22,357 nt of DNA from Eubacterium sp. CAG:786 (GTDB taxonomy: Bacteria; Bacillota; Clostridia; Oscillospirales; Ruminococcaceae), in NCBI GenBank assembly GCA_000432175.1, contig HF989481.1, positions 16,510-38,866 of the forward strand. Reading direction: 5' to 3'. Position 1 is the stretch's first letter. Each line of letters opens with the position of its first letter. This document shows positions 15,327 through 22,357 of this stretch, in pieces. A program made the position numbers and the translations under genes. The notes under the pieces were generated by a model. That model was not told the DNA's origin and did no database searches. It saw only the letters and a list, made by a program, of their open reading frames with translations.

Positions 15327-18300
15327 ATGGATCTCTTTTATAACGCCGCGGGGCTTATTCCCGAGTTCCAGCGGCTCAGCAAGTACCTCGACGAAAAACA
15401 GAAGCTGCCTGCCCTTGTGACAGGCGTTTCGCATATACACAAGGCACATTTCATCGGCGCTCTTCTGCGTAAGGAAGCGCTGCGCCCGGTGCTCACCATC
15501 GCAGAAAACGAAGCGGAAGCGCAGCGTCTGTGCACCGACATAAATTCAATGTATGGAGCAGGGACTGCGCTGCTCTATCCCGCAAAGGAGCTTCTGCTGG
15601 GGGATTACGAAGCGGCTTCCCGGGAGTATGAGCACAAGCGTATTTTCGCGCTCTCAGCCATGCTCAACGGGGAATGCAGCACCGTTATATGCTCTCCGGA
15701 AGCGGCGGCGCAGCTGACCATTCCCCCTGACGTGCTGAAGGCGCGCACCCTTACGCTCTCGCAGGACATGGATATTCCGCTGGACGACCTGACTGCGGGG
15801 CTTATTGCCGCTGGTTATTCCCGGTGCGACCTTATCGAGGGACCGGGGCAGTTTTCCGTCCGCGGTGGAATAGTTGACATATTCCCGCCCAGCAGCGCAG
15901 CGCCGTGCCGTCTTGAATTATGGGGAGATACCATCGACAGCCTGACCTATTTCGACCTTGAGACCCAGCGCAGGACTGAGCCCATAGAAAGCATACGAAT
16001 TTCTCCGGCAGCCGAGGTGCTTTTTACTTCCTCTGAGGAGCTGTGCGGGCGTATCGAAGCGCTTGCGAAAAAGCTCCGCGGCAGAAACGCAGCGGAAATG
16101 CGCGAGCGCCTGGAGCAGGACTGCCAGAAGCTGCGCGGTGGCATTTCCCTCAGCACTGTTGACAGGTTCTTTCCGCTGTGTTACGATAAGGAAGCGACGA
16201 TATTCGACTATGCGAACGCGCTTTTCGTCTGCGAGAATACATCGGTGCGCGAGAATTACCGCGCCATCGCGGCTCAGCATGCCGAGGACCTGCGCATACA
16301 GACCGAAGAAAAGCGCATCTGCCGCGGGCTTGACAGGTTCATGCTGACTAAGAATGAGCTCTATTCCGAAATCGACGAGCGCGTCTGCGCGTATTTCGAT
16401 ACGTTCATTCGCGGGCGCGACATGCAGCTTGGTCTGCTTCTGGACCTGCAGGGCGCTATCCAGACTTCACCCTGGAGCGGTGAACTCGCGGTGCTGCAGA
16501 CGGAACTGCAGAATTACCTTGATATGGGCTTTTCCTGCGTGATTTTCTCAGGTACTGAAAAAGGAGCGCATACGCTTGCAAGCGACCTGCAGGACGAGGG
16601 CTTCAAGGCCGACCTCGCCGCCGACCCCGAAAAGCCCGTCAAGGGCAGAGTCATCGTTATCCCGGGAACTCTCGGCGCTGGTATCGAATACAGCACTATA
16701 AAGTTCGCGGTGTTTACGCATACTGCGGTGCATGCGAACCGCAAGCGTCCTCCGAAGAAAAAGCCGGGTGAGGAGATACGTTCCCTTTCGGATATCTCCA
16801 TCGGCGACCTGGTGGTGCATTATTCCCACGGTATCGGCATTTTCGACGGCGTTCACAAGATAGAGACCGACGGCGTTGCCAAGGACTACATCAAAATACG
16901 CTATGCCGGCGCGGACGTGCTGCATATTCCCGTCACACAGCTTGACCTTGTGTCGCGGTATATCGGCGCGGGCGACGTGAATACCGTAAAGCTGAACAAA
17001 CTGAATTCCGACCAGTGGCAGAAGTCAAAGGCGAAAGCAAAGGCTGCCGCAAAGGAAATGGCAAGCGAGCTTATCGAGCTTTATTCCCGCAGAATGAAGA
17101 GCAAGGGTTATGAATTCCCTCCCGACGACTCGCTGCAGGAGGATTTTGAAGCGCATTTCAACTATATCGAAACTAATTCCCAGCTGCGGTGCATCGACGA
17201 GATAAAGGCAGATATGATGAAGCCGGTGCCGATGGAGCGCCTGCTGTGCGGTGATGTTGGCTTCGGCAAGACTGAAGTCGCGCTGCGTGCGGCATTCAAG
17301 TGCGCGGAAGCAGGGAAGCAGTGCGCGGTGTTAGTACCGACGACGGTGCTTGCATGGCAGCATTTCCAGACATTCTGTAACCGAATGGAAGGCTTCCCTA
17401 TAAATATCGCTCTGCTGTCAAGGCACAAGACCCCGGCTGAACAGCGCGAAATACTGCGCCGGCTGAAAGCGGGCAGCATAGATATCATAATAGGCACCCA
17501 CCGTATAATCCAGGAAGATATCAAGTTCAAGGACCTGGGGCTTGTCATAATCGACGAGGAACAGCGCTTCGGCGTTGCACATAAAGAGAAGTTCAAGGAG
17601 ATGTTCAGCGGAGTTGACGTGCTGACTTTATCTGCAACGCCTATTCCGAGGACCCTCAACATGGCGATGAGCGGAATACGCGACATGAGCGTTATCGACG
17701 AACCTCCCCAGGACAGACAGCCGATAACCACCTATGTCATGGAACACGACTGGGGCGTGATAATGCAGGCTATCGAAAAGGAACTGCGGCGCAGCGGTCA
17801 GGTGTACTATATCCACAACCGCATAGACTCGATATACAGCTGCGCGGAGAAAATACGTTCGCTTATCCCGGAAGCGCGGGTAGGCGTTGCACACGGCAAA
17901 ATGTCCGAGGAACAGATGCTGGAGATTTGGCGCCATCTTCTTGACGGAAGCCTTGACGTGCTTGTCTGCACCACGATAATAGAAACCGGCGTTGACGTCC
18001 CGAATGTGAACACGCTCATCATCGAGAATTCCGACTACATGGGGCTTGCACAGCTTCACCAGCTGAGAGGACGCGTCGGAAGAACGAACAAGCGCGCATA
18101 TGCGTATTTCACGTTCCAGCGCGGAAAGGTTCTTTCCGAGATCTCGCAGAAGCGCCTTGACGCGATACGTGAGTTCACACAGTTCGGCAGCGGTTTCAGG
18201 ATAGCGATGCGCGACCTGGAGATAAGGGGCGCGGGAAGCATTCTCGGCTCAAGTCAGTCGGGTCACCTTGCGAACGTGGGATACGACATGTACCTGCAGC

Positions 18301-18782
18301 TGCTGGACGAGGCAGTCCGCGAGGAGCGCGGTGAAAAGGACGTCCACAAGGAAGAGTGCCTGGTGGATATAAAGATAGACGCGTTCATACCGGAGGATTA
18401 TATTTCCAACCAGGCGCAGCGCGTTGACTGTTACCGTAAGATAGCGCGAATTCAGACTGAAGAGGACAGCGTCGACGTCACCGACGAGCTTATCGACAGA
18501 TATGGCGACCCGCCAAAATCGGTGCGCGGGCTTATTGAAGTCGCGCGCCTGCGCAATATGGCAAGCGCCGCTGATATCGTTGAAATCACCCAGATGAACA
18601 ACGACCTGCTGTTCTATCTCGGAAAATTCGACATGAAGAAGATAGCTGCAGTATCCAAGCTGTACGGAAAGCGAATGCTGCTTGAAACCGCAGACCGCGG
18701 GCATATCCGCGTCACCCTCGACAAGAATGAAAAGCCGCTGGACGCCATGCGTTCAGTGATAAACACGATGAACGAGGCATAA
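15327..18782 (+). CDS. mfd: Transcription-repair coupling factor Mfd
   Basis: This 1151-aa protein has full family length. It frees RNA polymerase stalled at DNA lesions and recruits UvrA. The N-terminal UvrB-like region (1 to about 360) includes ALLRKEALRPVLTIAENEAEA and GQFSVRGGIVDIFPPSS. The RNA-polymerase-interaction domain starts near 490 (IGDLVVHYSHGIGIFDG). The translocase has Walker A G642-T649 (GDVGFGKT), the DEEQ box D743-Q746 (IIDEEQRFGV), LSATPIPRTL, and the later motifs IETGVDVPNVN and QLRGRVGR. The TRCF C-terminal domain covers about 1000-1110 (KIDAFIPEDYI). No frameshift is seen. It is 10 nt downstream of pth; its GAGGA ribosome site overlaps the pth stop. Confidence 0.98.
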   Translation: MDLFYNAAGLIPEFQRLSKYLDEKQKLPALVTGVSHIHKAHFIGALLRKEALRPVLTIAENEAEAQRLCTDINSMYGAGTALLYPAKELLLGDYEAASREYEHKRIFALSAMLNGECSTVICSPEAAAQLTIPPDVLKARTLTLSQDMDIPLDDLTAGLIAAGYSRCDLIEGPGQFSVRGGIVDIFPPSSAAPCRLELWGDTIDSLTYFDLETQRRTEPIESIRISPAAEVLFTSSEELCGRIEALAKKLRGRNAAEMRERLEQDCQKLRGGISLSTVDRFFPLCYDKEATIFDYANALFVCENTSVRENYRAIAAQHAEDLRIQTEEKRICRGLDRFMLTKNELYSEIDERVCAYFDTFIRGRDMQLGLLLDLQGAIQTSPWSGELAVLQTELQNYLDMGFSCVIFSGTEKGAHTLASDLQDEGFKADLAADPEKPVKGRVIVIPGTLGAGIEYSTIKFAVFTHTAVHANRKRPPKKKPGEEIRSLSDISIGDLVVHYSHGIGIFDGVHKIETDGVAKDYIKIRYAGADVLHIPVTQLDLVSRYIGAGDVNTVKLNKLNSDQWQKSKAKAKAAAKEMASELIELYSRRMKSKGYEFPPDDSLQEDFEAHFNYIETNSQLRCIDEIKADMMKPVPMERLLCGDVGFGKTEVALRAAFKCAEAGKQCAVLVPTTVLAWQHFQTFCNRMEGFPINIALLSRHKTPAEQREILRRLKAGSIDIIIGTHRIIQEDIKFKDLGLVIIDEEQRFGVAHKEKFKEMFSGVDVLTLSATPIPRTLNMAMSGIRDMSVIDEPPQDRQPITTYVMEHDWGVIMQAIEKELRRSGQVYYIHNRIDSIYSCAEKIRSLIPEARVGVAHGKMSEEQMLEIWRHLLDGSLDVLVCTTIIETGVDVPNVNTLIIENSDYMGLAQLHQLRGRVGRTNKRAYAYFTFQRGKVLSEISQKRLDAIREFTQFGSGFRIAMRDLEIRGAGSILGSSQSGHLANVGYDMYLQLLDEAVREERGEKDVHKEECLVDIKIDAFIPEDYISNQAQRVDCYRKIARIQTEEDSVDVTDELIDRYGDPPKSVRGLIEVARLRNMASAADIVEITQMNNDLLFYLGKFDMKKIAAVSKLYGKRMLLETADRGHIRVTLDKNEKPLDAMRSVINTMNEA

Positions 18783-18786
18783 AGAT

Positions 18787-18820
18787 ATCCCGGAGCGTTC
18801 CGACGCCCCGGGATGATTTT
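18787..18820 (+). terminator. Terminator of pth-mfd
   Basis: ATCCCGG-A-GCG (18787-18797) pairs with CGC-C-CCGGGAT (18804-18814), followed by GATTTTATTT, 4 nt after the mfd stop. It lies between convergent genes; the minus-strand T-run is weak. Confidence 0.85.
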
Positions 18821-19445
18821 ATTTCTTTGTGAAATCAGTTTTGTTAAGCGTATCGGTTATTTCAGGCACATTCTTTACGCAGAAATCCACCATTACGCTG
18901 GCGACCTTTGCGGCAGTTTCGATGGAAACCGACTGCCCGGATTTGTTCCATTCAAGGAACAGATTAAGAAAACCACCGTTGATGAACGCCGACATCAGCA
19001 TAACGTATTTTTCCTCTGAAGTTATCGTGAAATGTCCGAGTATCTTGCCTGCGGAAGCTTTCAGTACGTTTTTCATTCTTGAAACGAGCACCCCGCGGAA
19101 ATCGCTCTTCATCAGATGGAAGTAAAAGCCGTACTGCTCCGTGATAAGTTTGCTCAACTCCAGGAACAGCGTATATGTGCTGTTAACCAGCGAACCGCTG
19201 TCAAAATGGGAAATTATCGCGGTTACAGCGTCAACGATTTCAGACTCGGTTTCGTCGAGAATATCCGTAATGTTATTATAATGCGTATAGAATGTTCTGC
19301 GGTTTACATTGGCAAGGGTGGTCAGTTCGCTTATTGTGATAGATGAGATGTCCTTGCTTTCCATTATCTTGAAAAGCGCGGCGCGTATCGCCTTTTTTGT
19401 TCTTATAACTCTCTTATCCGAGTTGTTTCGTGTTGTAACTGCCAT
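18819..19445 (-). CDS. TetR-family transcriptional regulator
   Basis: The protein is 208 aa from the ATG at 19445 (MAVTTRNNSDKRV), chosen because AAAGG lies 9 nt upstream. The frame runs further upstream but without a ribosome site. The N-terminal DNA-binding domain (about 12-60) has RTKKAIRAALFKIMESKDISSITISELTTLANVNRRTFYTHY, broken by nothing unusual; the recognition helix is VNRRTFYTHY. The C-terminal ligand domain (about 70-208) is helical and variable, resembling the subset with a TetR_C_7-like fold, but this is uncertain. The ligand is unknown. No efflux or catabolic gene lies directly beside it, so the target may be itself or the divergent unit at 19625. It has its own promoter and a palindrome in its leader. 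Confidence 0.9.
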   Translation of the reverse strand: MAVTTRNNSDKRVIRTKKAIRAALFKIMESKDISSITISELTTLANVNRRTFYTHYNNITDILDETESEIVDAVTAIISHFDSGSLVNSTYTLFLELSKLITEQYGFYFHLMKSDFRGVLVSRMKNVLKASAGKILGHFTITSEEKYVMLMSAFINGGFLNLFLEWNKSGQSVSIETAAKVASVMVDFCVKNVPEITDTLNKTDFTKK

Positions 19446-19461
19446 GATATCCAGCCTTTCT

Positions 19462-19474
19462 GCACAAAGTGTGC
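19462..19474. promoter_or_regulatory. Candidate operator palindrome in the TetR leader
   Basis: GCACAAAGTGTGC is a perfect 5-3-5 palindrome between the TetR -10 box and the ATG. A second palindrome, CACATGTG, lies at 19482-19489 next to the -10. Either could be an autoregulatory site; this is inference. Confidence 0.4.
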
Positions 19475-19492
19475 TTTTATTCACATGTGTAT

Positions 19493-19521
19493 ATTATAAC
19501 CGACTTATCTCACAATGTCAA
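19493..19521 (-). promoter_or_regulatory. SigA-type promoter of the TetR gene
   Basis: On the minus strand TTGACA (19521-19516), 17 bp, TATAAT (19498-19493), about 48 bp before the ATG. Confidence 0.8.
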
Positions 19522-19624
19522 CTCATTTTGACTATTATCGTGATATCAGGCTATTTAAATTTGAAATATCTGTTAATCAATTATGACATAACTGTAAAAT
19601 TACCGTTTTGACAATAGATAACGC

Positions 19625-19653
19625 TTGACGGCATTGCTTGAGTGTGGTATAAT
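19625..19653 (+). promoter_or_regulatory. SigA-type promoter reading into the nested palindrome
   Basis: TTGACG (19625-19630), 17 bp, TATAAT (19648-19653). The expected start point, about 19659-19661, falls at the first bases of the 162-bp palindrome. Confidence 0.8.
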
Positions 19654-19657
19654 TAAT

Positions 19658-19819
19658 GGTAAACTCTAAAAACCTCCTTCACGGCAGATTTCTATGACTT
19701 ATATCATCTGTTGCGTTACCAAACCTTGAAATACATCAAGTATTACTGCGGTTTGGTGCCTTACATCTGATATAAGTCATATACGAAATCTGCTCGTGTC
19801 CCGGTTTTTAGAGGTTACC
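19658..19819 (+). ncRNA. 162-nt nested palindrome: long-hairpin leader RNA or MITE-like element
   Basis: Four inverted pairs nest in one axis. Outer: 19658-19674 with 19803-19819 (17 bp, one mismatch). Next: GCAGATTTC 19684-19692 with 19785-19793 (9 bp, perfect). Next: ATGACTTATATCA 19694-19706 with 19768-19780 (13 bp, perfect). Inner: ACCAAACC 19718-19725 with 19750-19757 (8 bp, perfect), with a small apical hairpin AATAC/GTATT. The transcript from the promoter at 19625 would begin with it, 92 nt before the response regulator ATG. No T-run follows the outer arm, so it is not a simple terminator. No target-site duplication is clear and no ORF lies inside. It could be a structured 5' leader, a small RNA, or a non-autonomous element. 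Confidence 0.7.
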
Positions 19820-19861
19820 TTATGATATTTTCGGCTTGAACAGAGAATGGGTTCGCGTGCT

Positions 19862-19916
19862 GCCATCTCATATATTCTGAATATTCATATTGTTATATAA
19901 GGCGATGAGAGATGGC
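19862..19916 (+). promoter_or_regulatory. Inverted repeat overlapping the response regulator start codon
   Basis: GCCATCTC (19862-19869) is complementary over 8 bp to GAGATGGC (19909-19916), which includes the ATG at 19912. The loop between them holds a further palindrome (TGAATATTCA). If formed in the mRNA, it would block initiation. The 8-bp arm is modest, so this is tentative. Confidence 0.35.
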
Positions 19917-20268
19917 GCTTATCATCATAACCGACGACGAGCCGATGAACTTACGCATGACTGAGTTCCTGCTGTGCAAGAACGGTTATGACAATATCAT
20001 AAAGGCTCGGTCTGGTGAAGAATGCCTGTCGTTTGCCCCGGAGGCCGACCTCATTCTCATGGACGTCATGATGCCCTCGATGGATGGACTGCAGACATTC
20101 CACAGACTGCGCGAGACGGGACTTGACACTCCGGTGGTGTTCCTTACGTCCTCGGAGGACGAAGAGACTCTGACCGAGATAGAAGCGACAGGCTCTGATA
20201 TGGTTTCAAAGCCATTCTCGCCGGAGGAGCTTATAGCGTCGGTAAGAAAAGCGCTTGGAGAAGAATAA
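19912..20268 (+). CDS. Single-domain response regulator (receiver only)
   Basis: This 118-aa protein is one CheY-like receiver with no output domain. The acidic pocket is D8-D9 (ITDDEP), the phosphoacceptor is D51 (LILMDVMMPSMDG), with T79 (VFLTS) and K100 (SKPF) in place, so it should be phosphorylated and switch normally. No kinase gene is adjacent; the hybrid kinase at 1-2580 is 17 kb away and any link is speculation. Stand-alone receivers commonly act in phosphorelays or by binding partner proteins. The gene is preceded by a promoter, a large palindrome and a start-codon inverted repeat, and followed by its own terminator, so it is expressed alone. The ribosome site is AAGG, 9-10 nt upstream. 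Confidence 0.92.
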   Translation: MALIIITDDEPMNLRMTEFLLCKNGYDNIIKARSGEECLSFAPEADLILMDVMMPSMDGLQTFHRLRETGLDTPVVFLTSSEDEETLTEIEATGSDMVSKPFSPEELIASVRKALGEE

Positions 20269-20277
20269 AAAATATTC

Positions 20278-20308
20278 GGGGGAGATTACGTGGTTCCCCT
20301 GTTTTTTT
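20278..20308 (+). terminator. Terminator of the response regulator
   Basis: GGGGGA (20278-20283) pairs with TTCCCC (20294-20299), one G-U pair, followed by TG and seven T. Confidence 0.75.
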
Positions 20309-20339
20309 GTATTATTGCACCAAATCTTTTCAAACCCCC

Positions 20340-20368
20340 TTGACAAATTAGGCAGAATGTATTAAAAT
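20340..20368 (+). promoter_or_regulatory. SigA-type promoter of xylulokinase
   Basis: TTGACA (20340-20345), 17 bp, TAAAAT (20363-20368); start expected near 20375. Confidence 0.8.
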
Positions 20369-20377
20369 CATAGATGA

Positions 20378-20391
20378 TATAAACGTTTACA
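20378..20391. promoter_or_regulatory. cre-like / LacI-family operator
   Basis: TATAAACGTTTACA matches the catabolite-responsive element consensus TGWAARCGYTWNCA at 13 of 14 positions (A for G at position 2) and holds the palindrome TAAACGTTTA. It lies just after the predicted transcription start, a position where a CcpA or LacI-type repressor would block transcription. Confidence 0.6.
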
Positions 20392-20432
20392 CAGGCGTTT
20401 TGATTATTCTATTTTCTAAGGAGAACACAAAC

Positions 20433-21956
20433 ATGGCTTACATATTAGGCGTTGACATCGGCACATCCGGCACAAAGACGGTGCTTTTTTCAGAGGACGG
20501 CACACCTGTTGCTTCAGCTACCTATGAATACCCGCTTTACACACCGCAGAACGGTTATGCAGAGCAGGAACCCCTTGACTGGTGGAACGCTTCCGTCAAC
20601 GGTATCAAGGACGTCATCGCTGAAAGCAAGGTAAGCCCTGACGATATCAAGGGCGTTGGTCTTTCAGGACAGATGCACGGTCTTGTAATGCTGGACGCTG
20701 ATAACCAGCCTATCCGCAAGTCAATTATCTGGTGCGACCAGCGCACCGCCAAGGAAGTCGTTGAGATCACCGACAAGGTCGGCGCTGACAGAATGATCGA
20801 GATCACCGCAAATCCAGCTATCACTGGCTTCACGGCTGCAAAGATCATGTGGGTCAAGAACAATGAACCCCAGAATTACGAAAAGTGCAGACATATCCTG
20901 CTGCCCAAGGATTACATCAGATTTATGCTCACCGGCGAGTATGCCACCGAGGTTTCCGACGCCAGCGGAATGCAGCTGCTCGATATCCCGAACCGCTGCT
21001 GGTCCGATGAAGTCCTGAACAAGCTGGGCATTGACAAGTCCCTGCTTGCAAAGGTTTATGAGTCCCCGGAGATCACCGGTACCATTACTAAGAAAGTTGC
21101 TGAACTCACCGGTTTAAAGGCAGGAACTCCTGTTGTGGGCGGCGCAGGCGATAATGCCGCAGCTGCAGTAGGAACAGGTGTTGTCGAGGATGGAAAGGCG
21201 TTCACGACTATTGGTTCTTCCGGCGTTGTTTTTGCGCATACTTCCAATATTTCCATTGACAAGAAGGGAAGAGTACACACATTCTGCTGCGCAGTTCCCG
21301 GCTGCTGGCATGTAATGGGCGTTACACAGTCCGCAGGTCTTTCGCTGAAATGGTTCAGGGACAATTTTGCCTGGTCCGAAATGGAAACTGCTCTTTCTAT
21401 GGGCGTTGACCCGTATTACCTCATGGATAAGGAAGCCGGAAGCGTGCCCATCGGCGCAAACAGGCTTCTCTATATGCCTTATCTCAACGGTGAGAGAACT
21501 CCTCACCTCGACCCGAATGCACGCGGCGTGTTCTTCGGACTTTCCACCATGCACAAGAAGAAAGAGATGCTCCGCGCGGTAATGGAGGGCGTTTCCTATT
21601 CCCTGCGCGACTGCGTTGAAGTTATGCGCGAAATGGACATCAACGTGAGCGACATGATGGCGTGCGGCGGTGGTGGAACATCACCCCTGTGGCGCCAGAT
21701 GCTGGCCGACCTTTACGGCTGCCAGGTCAAGACCACACAGAACAAGGAAGGTCCCGCGCTTGGCGTTGCGCTCCTTGCAGCTGTCGGCGCAGGAATTTAC
21801 AAGAGCGTTCCCGAGGCGTGCCGCGCAGTCATCAAGCCTGAGAAGATACAGGAGCCTATCGCTGAAAACACCGCCGAGTATGAAAAGGTCTATGAGATGT
21901 ATCGTAAGCTTTATCCGGCAATGAAGCAGTGCTTTGCTGAACTTGCGCAGATGTGA
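20433..21956 (+). CDS. xylB: Xylulokinase
   Basis: The protein is 507 aa from the ATG at 20433, with AAGGAG 9 nt upstream. The frame extends further but lacks a ribosome site there. It is an FGGY-family sugar kinase that phosphorylates D-xylulose to xylulose 5-phosphate for the pentose phosphate pathway. The first phosphate motif is GVDIGTSGTKTVLF. Substrate-site phrases typical of xylulokinase are GLSGQMHGLVMLD and IIWCDQRT. GGAGDNAAAAVGTG and MACGGGGTSPLWRQMLAD complete the actin-like ATPase fold. No xylose isomerase or transporter is next to it in the window. Regulation by catabolite repression is suggested by the cre-like site. It stands alone, with its own terminator. Confidence 0.95.
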   Translation: MAYILGVDIGTSGTKTVLFSEDGTPVASATYEYPLYTPQNGYAEQEPLDWWNASVNGIKDVIAESKVSPDDIKGVGLSGQMHGLVMLDADNQPIRKSIIWCDQRTAKEVVEITDKVGADRMIEITANPAITGFTAAKIMWVKNNEPQNYEKCRHILLPKDYIRFMLTGEYATEVSDASGMQLLDIPNRCWSDEVLNKLGIDKSLLAKVYESPEITGTITKKVAELTGLKAGTPVVGGAGDNAAAAVGTGVVEDGKAFTTIGSSGVVFAHTSNISIDKKGRVHTFCCAVPGCWHVMGVTQSAGLSLKWFRDNFAWSEMETALSMGVDPYYLMDKEAGSVPIGANRLLYMPYLNGERTPHLDPNARGVFFGLSTMHKKKEMLRAVMEGVSYSLRDCVEVMREMDINVSDMMACGGGGTSPLWRQMLADLYGCQVKTTQNKEGPALGVALLAAVGAGIYKSVPEACRAVIKPEKIQEPIAENTAEYEKVYEMYRKLYPAMKQCFAELAQM

Positions 21957-21972
21957 TTTTTGAGTAATATTG

Positions 21973-22009
21973 AGTGCCCTCTGAGTGGTGACATTTGGAG
22001 GGCACTTTC
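21973..22009 (+). terminator. Terminator of xylulokinase
   Basis: AGTGCCCTC (21973-21981) and GAGGGCACT (21998-22006) form a perfect 9-bp stem with a 16-nt loop, followed by TTCA. The T-run is short. Confidence 0.65.
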
Positions 22010-22038
22010 AGAATGCGTTCGTATTTCCGGAGGATAAT

Positions 22039-22357
22039 ATGTTTTGTGAAGAATGTGGAAGACAGCTCAGACCGCAGGCATTATTCTGCCCAAAGTGCGG
22101 TCATAAGGTAAGTGCGCGTGAAGCCCCCGAAGCGGCACCAGCACCTGAACAGCCCCAGTCCGCTGCACCGATTCCAGAAGTTCAGCAAGAACCGCAGGCG
22201 GTTAATGAGCCGATCGTTATGCCTGTTGAAGAACATGTTTCAGCGCCCGTCGGGGAACCCGCGCCGCTTCCAGAACCTGAAGCCGTTTCTGAGCCTGTTT
22301 CAGAAGCTTTCCCCGAGCCGGTTCAGAAACCAGAACCCGAGCCCGAGATGATTACCG
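22039..22357 (+). CDS. Zinc-ribbon, Pro/Glu-rich protein (C-terminus cut by window edge)
   Basis: ATG at 22039 has GGAGG 6 nt upstream. The frame is open for 106 codons to the right edge, so the gene is partial. Residues 1-23 form a zinc ribbon (MFCEECGRQLRPQALFCPKCGHK, C3-x2-C6 and C17-x2-C20). From about 27 on it is a Pro/Glu/Ala/Val-rich low-complexity linker with EP and PEP repeats. In Firmicutes this layout often leads to a membrane helix and a variable outer domain, but neither is within the window, so the function is unknown. Confidence 0.85.
   Translation, partial: MFCEECGRQLRPQALFCPKCGHKVSAREAPEAAPAPEQPQSAAPIPEVQQEPQAVNEPIVMPVEEHVSAPVGEPAPLPEPEAVSEPVSEAFPEPVQKPEPEPEMIT

Noticed and set aside
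19658..19819. Palindrome as a plain rho-independent terminator
   Set aside because: It starts at the promoter's transcription start and has no T-run after the outer arm.

Overview
The window looks like chromosome from a Gram-positive, spore-forming gut or rumen Clostridia of the Ruminococcus/Oscillospiraceae type. Evidence: a yunB sporulation gene, Firmicutes-type promoters (TTGACA, 17 bp, TATAAT) and GGAGG ribosome sites at most genes, a GH5 mannanase lipoprotein, an M18 aminopeptidase of the clostridial kind, a YdjI-like SPFH protein with zinc ribbons, and moderately GC-rich coding DNA with AT-rich intergenic DNA. The exact species cannot be fixed from sequence alone. No rRNA, tRNA, CRISPR array, phage or insertion sequence with a transposase is visible.

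Layout. (1) 1-2580, minus: a soluble multi-PAS hybrid histidine kinase cut by the left edge in its receiver domain. (2) 2690-2960, plus: a promoter, a 43-codon small ORF and a terminator. (3) 2964-3758, minus: a zinc-ribbon, single-TM protein with an Asp/Trp/Tyr-rich tail. (4) 3883-5021, plus: a secreted GH5 beta-mannanase with its own promoter and terminator. (5) 5036-5298, minus: a free-standing structured non-coding RNA with promoter and terminator, possibly 6S-like. (6) 5327-13110, minus: one long housekeeping run read from a promoter near 13065: DUF951, prfA, tsaC/sua5, coaE, a small lytic transglycosylase, an M18 aminopeptidase, yunB and ligA. The genes overlap or nearly abut. The aminopeptidase is broken by a 25-bp imperfect tandem duplication. 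(7) 13172-14578, plus: SPFH/zinc-ribbon protein. (8) 14687-18782, plus: pth and mfd. (9) 18819-19521, minus: a TetR-family regulator with its promoter and a candidate operator. (10) 19625-20308, plus: promoter, a 162-nt nested palindrome, and an orphan single-domain response regulator. (11) 20340-22006, plus: xylulokinase with a cre-like operator. (12) 22039 to the end, plus: the start of a zinc-ribbon, Pro/Glu-rich protein.

Functionally the window mixes core information processing (ligase, release factor 1, t6A synthesis, peptidyl-tRNA recycling, transcription-coupled repair) with hemicellulose use (mannanase, xylulokinase) and signalling (hybrid kinase, orphan receiver, TetR). Nothing here is clearly a new multi-gene system. 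The most interesting signals are RNA- or DNA-level: the large palindrome ahead of the orphan response regulator, a leader motif shared at identical spacing with the small ORF's promoter, the RBS-burying hairpin at yunB, the unidentified ncRNA beside ligA, and the duplication that splits the M18 gene.
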